This document shows, one piece after another, positions 6,756 to 12,211 of a DNA stretch of 12,211 bases; the stretch's first letter is position 1, and each line of letters starts with the position of its first letter. The position numbers and the translations under genes were made by a program. The DNA is from Blastocatellia bacterium (GTDB taxonomy: Bacteria; Acidobacteriota; Blastocatellia; Pyrinomonadales; Pyrinomonadaceae). The notes under the pieces were generated by a model that was given only the letters and a program-made list of their open reading frames with translations, ran no database searches and was not told where the DNA came from. Location: contig PSRF01000012.1 in the NCBI GenBank assembly GCA_003175865.1, positions 1-12,211 of the forward strand. Reading direction: 5' to 3'.

Positions 6756-7790
6756 CTACCCAATCACAACCTCGCGATTGCCTGTTGTCACGCTACCAAT
6801 CTCAAAACACTCTTCGCCAACACCCTTAAGATGTTCAACTATGGCACCTTTGCTTTCTGCAGAACAGACAATCACCATCCCGACTCCCATGTTGAACGTC
6901 CGATACATCTCAGCGTCAGAAACATTTCCGATCTTCTGCATCAATTCGAAAATCGGGAGAACGGGCCAACTGTGCGCAGTAATTTGAACAGCAGTGTCTG
7001 CAGGGAGTACTCGCGGAACATTGTCGGTTAAACCACCACCTGTAATGTGCGCCAAACCTTTGATGACATCCTTATCGAGTAAACCTTCAAGAGGACGTAG
7101 ATAACTGACGTGCTGCTGCAACAAGGCATCACCAACGGTCATTCCTAACTCGTTCAAATACGTGTCGGCGCTGTTTCCGGCTACCTCGAAAAAGAGTTTT
7201 CGAGCAAGCGAATAACCATTAGTGTGAAGTCCAACTGAAGGCAGCGCGAGTACTGTGTCGCCGGGAACAATTGATTTCCCATCGATAACCTTGGTTCGAT
7301 CGACAACGCCAACAATGAACCCTGCGATATCGTATTCACCCTCCTGGTAAAAGCCCGGCATCTCAGCAGTCTCACCGCCAAGTAACACGCAATCATTTTC
7401 ACGACAGCCAAGGGTTATTCCCTCGATCACGTCAGCAACAACTTCGGGCGAGAGTTTTCCAGTGGCGATGTAATCGAGAAAGAAGAGTGGTCGCGCGCCC
7501 TGGACGAGAATGTCATTAACGCAGTGATTGACGAGATCGCGACCGACTGTGTTGTTGACACCCATAGCGAACGCAATCTTGAGTTTAGTTCCAACTCCAT
7601 CTGCCGACGCGACGAGCACCGGCTGAGACATTCCCGGAAACGCGCCATCAAACATGCCCCCAAAACTGCCAATCTCAGACAAGGTGCGCGCGTTGAAGGT
7701 AGTTCGCGCAAGCTCCTTGATGCGGTCGGTCGCGCGTGTAGCGGCGTCAATGTCAACGCCCGCGTCAGTGTAAGTGATTGATTTAGCCAT
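6756..7790 (-). CDS. purM: Phosphoribosylformylglycinamidine cyclo-ligase (AIR synthetase)
   Basis: Closes the imidazole ring, FGAM + ATP to AIR, step five of purine synthesis, in the cytoplasm. It has 344 residues, the usual length. Motifs in order are YTDAGVDIDA at the N-terminus, ASADGVGTKLKIA (ATP and Mg site), GRDLVNHCVNDILVQGA, LLGGETAEMPGFY, LPSVGLHTNGYSLAR, and GLAHITGGGLTDNVPRVLP with FNMGVGMVIV in the C-terminal half. Nothing is missing. The ATG at 7788-7790 gives the standard N-terminus MAKSITYTDAG; only a weak GAAG lies upstream. The upstream same-strand neighbour is the MBL-fold protein, 102 nt away, with an inverted repeat between them; purN follows. Confidence 0.97.
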   Translation of the reverse strand: MAKSITYTDAGVDIDAATRATDRIKELARTTFNARTLSEIGSFGGMFDGAFPGMSQPVLVASADGVGTKLKIAFAMGVNNTVGRDLVNHCVNDILVQGARPLFFLDYIATGKLSPEVVADVIEGITLGCRENDCVLLGGETAEMPGFYQEGEYDIAGFIVGVVDRTKVIDGKSIVPGDTVLALPSVGLHTNGYSLARKLFFEVAGNSADTYLNELGMTVGDALLQQHVSYLRPLEGLLDKDVIKGLAHITGGGLTDNVPRVLPADTAVQITAHSWPVLPIFELMQKIGNVSDAEMYRTFNMGVGMVIVCSAESKGAIVEHLKGVGEECFEIGSVTTGNREVVIG

Positions 7791-7808
7791 CAGTCTTCGT
7801 TCTTATAT

Positions 7809-7891
7809 TTTGTTCTTTGTACTTTGTTCTTTGTAGTTGGACGATCCAACGATGAGTGTCAAAATCAAAGTACAAAGATCAAAGGACAAAG
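7809..7891. repeat. AAAG-rich inverted repeat with inner hairpin, upstream of purM
   Basis: The left arm (7809-7827, core CTTTGTACTTTG) and the right arm (7866 to about 7884, core CAAAGTACAAAG) are inverted complements at about 17 of 19 positions. The centre holds a perfect small hairpin, GTTGGA (7836-7841) with TCCAAC (7845-7850) around CGA. Both arms are built from short imperfect CTTTGT / ACAAAG units. The element fills the gap between the MBL gene stop (7893) and the purM start (7790). It will fold in the transcript and could terminate or dampen readthrough into purM, or be a small repeat insertion. Confidence 0.5.
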
Positions 7892-7892
7892 C

Positions 7893-9041
7893 TCATTTTC
7901 TCGGCTTCGGTGGTGGTCCAAAATCACCATACGCAATAAACCCGGAGCGCGTCGAGTCGTCCTTCTGAGCTATGCGTCCTTGCCACACATCTGAAGTAGT
8001 CTCCTTCGACGTCTTAACAGTGACGTCATTTTCACGACCACGCGTCGTGATTGTTATTTCCCCCTGCAAATCAGTGCGATAAAGCTTGACGTTTAATGCG
8101 CGTAAGCGATCGAGTACCGACTGGGCAGGGTGTCCATAACGGTTCCAGTCGCCGCACGAGATGATTGCGATCTGAGGCTTTACCTGCTTCAGGAAGTCAT
8201 CGGTTGTCGCGTACTTCGAACCATGATGTGCAACTTTAAGAACGTTCGCCTGCAGATTAACTTCCTTGGTCAACAGGCGATGCTCTGTCTGTTCCTCGGC
8301 ATCACCCGGCAACAACATCGAAAATGATCCGTAATCCAAGCGCGCAATAATCGAGTTTGCGTTCGGCTCGTTACCACCACTTTTCAGCTGTTCCTTCGTA
8401 AACAATGGCTCCGTTGGGGCCATGATTGTCAGGAACGCACCACTGCCTAAATCCAACTTGATTCCAGGTTGCGCCTGTTGATAATGCGCACCACTCTTGG
8501 TCAATCCATCTTTGTAGTCGTCATAAAACTTGGTAACTGCTGCCAAGCCTTTTGGGCTTTGTTTGGGAGTCGGCTTCGGTATAGGCACTTTTTTCGTTTG
8601 AGTTGCTGCTGCAGCTTTTTGTTGAGCAGCAAGTGATGGCGGAAGCGTAGGACCTTGCCCGTTGTCGATCACGTTAAGCACCTTGAACGCCTTGAAAACC
8701 TCAGCTGCACCTCCCATGTGATCCGGATGTGGATGGGTAACGATGAAATAGTCCAATTGCGTCACATTCTTTTTCTTGAGCGCGTCCACCAGGTTCTTAG
8801 CTTTCGGCACGTCGCCAGCGTCGATCAGAACTGTCTTCCCCTGGGGCACGACAATCAAAATCCCATCGCCATTCATTGGTCCAACATCAAGGACATGCAC
8901 TTGAAGCTCGCCACCAGAAGCTGGCGGCGGTTTGGTTCGCCACCACGGCAACACGTATCGATAACCGACGAAACCAGCGGCGCCAATGACAACGAAAAGA
9001 ACAGCAATGGCGCAGCCGCATCCTCGAGTTGCTCGACCCAT
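7893..9041 (-). CDS. Membrane-anchored ComEC-type metallo-beta-lactamase-fold hydrolase
   Basis: The 382-residue protein starts MGRATRGCGC, then has one membrane segment (about 11-31). The basic N-terminus predicts that the catalytic domain lies outside the cytoplasmic membrane. The domain matches the C-terminal hydrolase part of ComEC/Rec2: LQVHVLDVG, VLIDAG, the metal motif THPHPDHMGG (H103, H105, D107, H108), LPGDAE (D247), KVAHHGSKYAT (H272, H273) and RYGHP (H304). The metal ligands look complete. Relatives cleave phosphodiesters, and in ComEC this domain is thought to degrade DNA, but the substrate here is unknown. A low-complexity Ala/Lys/Pro/Gln stretch (about 132-165) interrupts the core, and a tail of about 45 residues follows. 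ATG 9041 lies 7 nt after the stop of the secreted-protein gene. A TTG at 9101 would overlap that gene and is less likely. Confidence 0.85.
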   Translation of the reverse strand: MGRATRGCGCAIAVLFVVIGAAGFVGYRYVLPWWRTKPPPASGGELQVHVLDVGPMNGDGILIVVPQGKTVLIDAGDVPKAKNLVDALKKKNVTQLDYFIVTHPHPDHMGGAAEVFKAFKVLNVIDNGQGPTLPPSLAAQQKAAAATQTKKVPIPKPTPKQSPKGLAAVTKFYDDYKDGLTKSGAHYQQAQPGIKLDLGSGAFLTIMAPTEPLFTKEQLKSGGNEPNANSIIARLDYGSFSMLLPGDAEEQTEHRLLTKEVNLQANVLKVAHHGSKYATTDDFLKQVKPQIAIISCGDWNRYGHPAQSVLDRLRALNVKLYRTDLQGEITITTRGRENDVTVKTSKETTSDVWQGRIAQKDDSTRSGFIAYGDFGPPPKPRK

Positions 9042-9048
9042 ATTTAAC

Positions 9049-9588
9049 TTATCTCTGGTAGATGATCCGCGTCGGTATCGGCGCGTCAACCTGGTTTGCA
9101 ACGCGGATTACGGTAGGTGTAACAGAATAGTCACCATTCAAGTATGCGGCGAATGCCTCCTTCGCCTTTGCAACTTCCCAGATTGAATCATTGCTAACGG
9201 CCTGTTCCAACATAAAAACGATGCGCTGGCCTTGTTTAGGGATGATCCTTAATGGCGATTGAAAGGTAATCTTTTTTGTTTCGTAAGGCTTGAGCTGAAA
9301 AGCTTCCGACCGATTAAAGACATAGCGCGGAGTTTCAGATGGCTGCTCTAGCGCAAGTGAATAACGTAGCCCGATCATTTCACTGTCTGAACTGTTCGAG
9401 AGCTGGCAACGAAATAAGTAACCCTGCTCGGCCTTAACCAACACCGCTTGTTGCACGTTCAGTGGAAATCCAGCGACCTCAAAAACTTCGACGGCTATTT
9501 CGCGAGCCTTTCGTTGCGCAACTACTACGTCACACATCACGACAAACATCACAACAAGCATCATTGATCGTTTGCCGGTTAGAAACAT
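9049..9588 (-). CDS. Small secreted or periplasmic protein of unknown function
   Basis: I do not recognise this 179-residue protein. It has a good signal peptide: K6-R7, a hydrophobic Met/Val core (9-23) and likely cleavage after VVVA (residue 24, before QRKAREI). The mature part looks beta-rich. Phrases such as GYLFRCQLSNSSDSEMIGLRYSLAL and PYETKKITFQSPL resemble an extracytoplasmic Ig-like or chaperone-like beta-sandwich, but this is only an impression. There are no catalytic motifs, and the only cysteine I see in the mature part is the single one in FRCQLSN. ATG 9588 is preferred to TTG 9591; an AGGA lies about 13 nt upstream. It starts 10 nt after purF and ends 7 nt before the MBL gene, so all three are probably on one message. 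A shared envelope role with the MBL protein is possible but unproved. Confidence 0.75.
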   Translation of the reverse strand: MFLTGKRSMMLVVMFVVMCDVVVAQRKAREIAVEVFEVAGFPLNVQQAVLVKAEQGYLFRCQLSNSSDSEMIGLRYSLALEQPSETPRYVFNRSEAFQLKPYETKKITFQSPLRIIPKQGQRIVFMLEQAVSNDSIWEVAKAKEAFAAYLNGDYSVTPTVIRVANQVDAPIPTRIIYQR

Positions 9589-9598
9589 CAACGGATGT

Positions 9599-11023
9599 TC
9601 ATCCTTCTGCAGCTACTGATTCGTGATCGCGCTCCCACATTGTTTCCGCTTCCCTGGTGATCCGCGTCGGATACTGGCCATTCCAACAAGCAACACAAGA
9701 AGCGTTTGGACTCATTCCCGTCGCCTGGATCATTCCCTCAAGTGATAAATATCCGAGTGAATCAGCTTCGATAAACTTTCTGATTTCTTCCACTGTCATG
9801 TTTGCCGCGATCAATTCTGTTTTGCTAGGCGTGTCGACACCGTAGTAACAAGGACTAATCGTCGGTGGACAACTGATACGCACATGAACCTCGCTGGCAC
9901 CTGCTTCACGCACCATCCGAACGATCTTCTTGGACGTCGTGCCGCGAACGATAGAATCGTCGATCAAGACCACGCGACGTCCCGCAATCAGATCACGCAC
10001 CGGATTCAACTTGATGCGTACGCCAAACGACCGGATCGATTGACGCGGCTCGATGAAGGTGCGACCAACATAGTGATTGCGAACCAGTCCGAACCGAAAA
10101 CTTAGTCCGCTTTCCGCCGCATAACCGATTGCCGCTGCGACACCAGAATCAGGAACTGGTACAACGAGATCTGCGTCGGCCGGTTGTTCGACTGCGAGTT
10201 GTCGTCCCATCTTGTGTCGCGATTGATTGATCGAGCGACCAAAAATCAATGAGTCAGGGCGAGCGAAGTAGACGTGTTCAAACAAACACATCGAATGTTT
10301 CTGTTCTGGAAGCGGATGAGATGAGCGCAATCCTGTTTCATCAATGACGATCATTTCGCCGGGCTCAACATCGCGAATGTATTGCGCATCAATCAGGTCA
10401 AAGGCGCATGTCTCCGAAGCAATAACCCACGAGTCACCGAGCCGGCCTAACGCCAGCGGTCGAAAACCCCGACTGTCACGAATCGCGATCAGTTCATTCG
10501 GTGTCAGGAATAGCATCGAGAACGCTCCCTCAGTCTCGCACAACACTTGCGGGATTGCTTCGCGCACTGGCAGCTGTGAACGAGCAACACCGTGCAGGAC
10601 AACTTCTGTGTCAGACGTAGACGAGAATATTGCGCCTTCGCGTTCCAACCGCGTTCGTTCTTCGCGCGCAAAAGGAAGGTTGCCGTTATGACAAACAGCT
10701 ATTTGTCCGTGCTGGCAAGTGACGAGAAATGGCTGAGCCTCAGCAATTGAGACTTCTCCGGCTGTTGAATAACGTACGTGGCCAATCGCATTTGAACCAC
10801 GCAGGCGATCGAGATGCGACTGATTGAACGCCTCCGAAACGTGTCCCATCGCGCGCTCGAGTCGCAGCTCGGCGCCATCGGAAGCGACAATGCCACACGA
10901 TTCCTGGCCGCGGTGTTGAAGCGCGTACAAGCCGAGATACGTCAGGCGCGCGGCTTCGGGATGACCATAGATGCCAAAGACACCACACTCTTCGCGAAGC
11001 TTGTCGTTTTCGATTTCAGCCAA
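9599..11023 (-). CDS. purF: Amidophosphoribosyltransferase (glutamine PRPP amidotransferase)
   Basis: Makes 5-phosphoribosylamine from PRPP and glutamine, the committed step of purine synthesis, in the cytoplasm. It has 474 residues. The first 12 (MAEIENDKLREE) form a propeptide that must be removed to expose Cys13, the Ntn nucleophile in ECGVFGIYGH. The glutaminase domain has YALQHRGQESCGI, HVRYSTAG, CHNGNL and SSTSDTE. The PRPP loop is VVLIDDSIVRGTTS (351-364). C246, C392, C443 and C446 (the last two in SCVACW) match the [4Fe-4S] ligands of B. subtilis PurF, so this is the Fe-S, oxygen-sensitive type. The start must be TTG 11023: no in-frame Met lies between it and residue 59, and AAGGA sits 8 nt upstream. 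It is first in the cluster, followed by two envelope genes. Confidence 0.96.
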   Translation of the reverse strand: MAEIENDKLREECGVFGIYGHPEAARLTYLGLYALQHRGQESCGIVASDGAELRLERAMGHVSEAFNQSHLDRLRGSNAIGHVRYSTAGEVSIAEAQPFLVTCQHGQIAVCHNGNLPFAREERTRLEREGAIFSSTSDTEVVLHGVARSQLPVREAIPQVLCETEGAFSMLFLTPNELIAIRDSRGFRPLALGRLGDSWVIASETCAFDLIDAQYIRDVEPGEMIVIDETGLRSSHPLPEQKHSMCLFEHVYFARPDSLIFGRSINQSRHKMGRQLAVEQPADADLVVPVPDSGVAAAIGYAAESGLSFRFGLVRNHYVGRTFIEPRQSIRSFGVRIKLNPVRDLIAGRRVVLIDDSIVRGTTSKKIVRMVREAGASEVHVRISCPPTISPCYYGVDTPSKTELIAANMTVEEIRKFIEADSLGYLSLEGMIQATGMSPNASCVACWNGQYPTRITREAETMWERDHESVAAEG

Positions 11024-11372
11024 TGAAGTTGTCCTTGATTAAAGTTTGGAGAAAATTTACAGCGTGAGCTTACTTCGCATTCACAAACGTTTCAACCGTT
11101 AGATACAAATAGGCGGTGAAAGGTAGGCTGGGAGAAGAGTCACGTGCAGGTTTTAATTCGATTAGAGAACCGAGAGAGGTAACGACCGCATGCCAAGTTC
11201 AACGCAGTTGTTTTGACACTCATGGTTATTCATCGTTGACCCTGACATCCGATCGCCACGGCTCTGCATCCACTCTAATCGAGTGGTCGCGAGGTATACG
11301 TCTTCGGCAATTCTGTTGGTAATCCCCAAATTAGCTACGCTATCATGGTCGAGATAATTAATTGAAGAACCG
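11024..11372. other. 349-nt divergent intergenic region, purF / cytochrome c
   Basis: No gene is supported here. It must hold the purF promoter (minus) and a cytochrome c promoter (plus). On the plus strand GATAAT (11353-11358) is a fair -10 box. It is very close to the ATG at 11373 and fits better with the ATG at 11391, and its -35 is poor. On the minus strand a TTGAAA is followed 17 nt later by TAAGCT, a weak match. CCACTC (11270-11275) and GAGTGG (11281-11286) form a 6-bp hairpin with loop TAATC. No PurR-type operator or purine riboswitch is recognisable by eye. Confidence 0.4.
11032..11036 (-). promoter_or_regulatory. Ribosome binding site for the TTG start of purF
   Basis: The minus strand reads AAGGA 8 nt before the TTG at 11021-11023. 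This supports the non-ATG start and the 12-residue propeptide. Confidence 0.6.
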
Positions 11373-11741
11373 ATGGAGCACCAACACCGAATGAGAAGAT
11401 GCTCGCCGTTCCTCTTGTTCACGACAATTTTAACGTGCCTCTTACTCGTAGTGTTCGCAAGCGGTAGTCCAGCAACGAAACGTACACCTGTCCAGGTCTA
11501 CAATAAGTATTGCGTTGAATGTCACGGCACAGACGGCCGCGCTAAAACCAGGAAAGCGAAGTTTAATCACGCTCGCGACATTGCTGATCCGAAATGGCAG
11601 GACGATGTCACCGATGAGCGCATCTATAACTCAATAATGAACGGTAGAAATGTTCGCGGTAACATGCCGGCGTTCAGCAAGAAGATTACTGATCAAGAAG
11701 CGGATGACCTCGTGACGTACGTCAGACAGTTGAGAAAATAA
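11373..11741 (+). CDS. Small exported monohaem cytochrome c (class I)
   Basis: The 122-residue protein has an N-terminal signal or anchor (basic MRRC at 7-10, hydrophobic 12-30) that takes it across the membrane, then one c-type haem site CVECH (47-51) in VYNKYCVECHGTDGRAK. The likely sixth ligand is Met98 in RGNMPAF, followed by the usual C-terminal helix DQEADDLVTYVRQLR. This is the pattern of small electron carriers of the cytochrome c6/c553-like group, probably passing electrons to a terminal oxidase or dehydrogenase. The redox partner is not in the window. ATG 11373 has GAAG 5 nt upstream. ATG 11391 (MRRCSPF) would give a more standard signal peptide and cannot be excluded. A palindromic repeat follows the stop. 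Confidence 0.92.
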   Translation: MEHQHRMRRCSPFLLFTTILTCLLLVVFASGSPATKRTPVQVYNKYCVECHGTDGRAKTRKAKFNHARDIADPKWQDDVTDERIYNSIMNGRNVRGNMPAFSKKITDQEADDLVTYVRQLRK

Positions 11742-11743
11742 GA

Positions 11744-11880
11744 ATGTGCGATAAGCTAATGTCCGATAAGCTTTAGTTTGTCGGCAGCTTAATTGACACT
11801 CAACTTGAGATTTTGCTCAAGTTAACGACAAGCTAAAGCTTATCGGACATAGAGCTGATCGGACATACTTATCGGACATA
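11744..11880. repeat. Iterated palindrome built from a 12-13-mer
   Basis: Arms at 11759-11783 and 11826-11850 are 25-nt inverted complements with one G-U mismatch. Inside, AACTTGAG (11802-11809) and CTCAAGTT (11816-11823) form a second perfect stem around ATTTTG. The outer arms are iterated. A unit close to CTTATCGGACATA recurs directly at 11839, 11855 and 11868 (the middle copy reads CTGATCGG), and inverted forms begin at 11744 (ATGTGCGATAAGCT) and 11759. It starts 3 nt after the cytochrome c stop and ends 11 nt before the next start. It may act as a transcript terminator or mRNA stabiliser, a protein binding array, or a small mobile repeat. Confidence 0.7.
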
Positions 11881-11891
11881 GTTGAAGAAAC

Positions 11892-12211
11892 GTGCAAGCG
11901 ACAGTTTTTAGAAGTCTTTCGATCCTTGTCTTGCGGATAGCGCTGGTGTTTGCAATCGTGGGCGCAGGCTGGATCATATACAAACGCTTTCCGGCCGGTA
12001 CCAGCGATGCATCTTCACAGTATGGCGCTACACATCTTCAGATCGTGCTCAAACAAATTGAAGATTCAGGGTCACCCTCGCTCGATATCACCGTTAATCT
12101 CTTTCCTGTGGACATAGTTGCGGTTCGTCAGGAATATTTCACGGAACCACGTGCGGGCAAACGCTTCGACGATTTTCTAAAGGATCGGATGAGAGGGCGG
12201 TCGCCGGTCAC
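11892..12211 (+). CDS. Unrecognised membrane-anchored protein, C-terminus cut by window edge
   Basis: 106 complete codons are visible from a GTG at 11892 and the frame runs open to the edge. The N-terminus is basic, then comes one membrane segment (about 9-29, SILVLRIALVFAIVGAGWII) and a short Ala/Ser/Gly linker. A soluble part beginning HLQIVLKQIEDSGSPSLDI follows, which would face outside. No known motif is recognised. There is no clear Shine-Dalgarno (only GAAGAA upstream), so the start could differ, but the hydrophobic segment right after GTG supports it. It is on the same strand as the cytochrome c gene, with the repeat at 11744-11880 between. Confidence 0.68.
   Translation, partial: MQATVFRSLSILVLRIALVFAIVGAGWIIYKRFPAGTSDASSQYGATHLQIVLKQIEDSGSPSLDITVNLFPVDIVAVRQEYFTEPRAGKRFDDFLKDRMRGRSPV

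Noticed and set aside
8655..9047. 130-codon open frame on the plus strand
   Set aside because: Antisense to the MBL-fold gene; its His-rich look comes from the complement of that gene's own codons.
10344..10691. 115-codon open frame on the plus strand
   Set aside because: Antisense shadow of purF, rich in Ser/Arg as is usual for such frames.
11213..11218. Perfect TTGACA as a -35 box for the cytochrome c gene
   Set aside because: No acceptable -10 hexamer 16-18 nt downstream, and it is about 155 nt from the start.
11116..11422. Short frames on both strands in the purF / cytochrome c gap (11116-11322 plus, 11162-11422 minus)
   Set aside because: No ribosome site and no domain; the minus frame runs into the cytochrome c coding region. 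Treated as non-coding.
11744..11880. CRISPR array
   Set aside because: The repeated unit is 12-13 bp, the copies are almost adjacent and partly inverted, and there are no spacers or cas genes.

Overview
The window is from a bacterial chromosome of roughly 50% G+C with tightly packed genes. The content points to an Acidobacteriota lineage, with Blastocatellia/Pyrinomonadales as the best guess: a B. subtilis-type PurF, an RDD protein, a HEAT-repeat exported protein, a monohaem cytochrome c, and many small palindromic repeats between genes. This is inferred from gene content and style. No 16S rRNA or other phylogenetic marker is present, so the placement is tentative.

Layout. On the minus strand (1-3761), reading in the direction of transcription, are a tyrosyl-tRNA synthetase (tyrS), a vapBC-like toxin-antitoxin pair, an RDD membrane protein and a thiolase cut by the left edge. 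On the plus strand (3853-5923) are pyrroline-5-carboxylate reductase (proC, divergent from tyrS) and an exported HEAT-repeat protein. On the minus strand (5927-11023) is a purine-synthesis cluster in the order purF, a small secreted protein of unknown function, a membrane-anchored ComEC-type metallo-beta-lactamase-fold protein, purM, purN. On the plus strand (11373-12211) are a small exported class I cytochrome c and the N-terminal part of an unrecognised membrane-anchored protein cut by the right edge.

How the genes relate. purF, purM and purN encode the first, fifth and third steps of IMP synthesis from PRPP. They share a strand with two envelope-type genes placed between purF and purM. The first three genes of the set (purF, secreted protein, MBL protein) are spaced 7-10 nt apart, which suggests co-transcription. 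purM and purN sit behind longer spacers full of hairpins. tyrS, vapBC and the RDD gene are also close enough to be read together.

Several genes use non-ATG starts: purF and the RDD gene need TTG, and proC most likely uses GTG behind a perfect GGAGGT. Non-coding DNA is mostly short inverted repeats. There are three REP-like hairpins with A-rich loops (4753-4781, 6663-6689, 6728-6750), a palindromic element of about 106 bp at 912-1017, an AAAG-rich inverted repeat at 7809-7891, and an iterated 12-13-mer palindrome at 11744-11880. No tRNA, rRNA, CRISPR array, insertion sequence or prophage gene was seen. I did not find a clearly new multi-gene system. The repeats, the two envelope genes inside the pur cluster and the HEAT array are the parts most worth following up.
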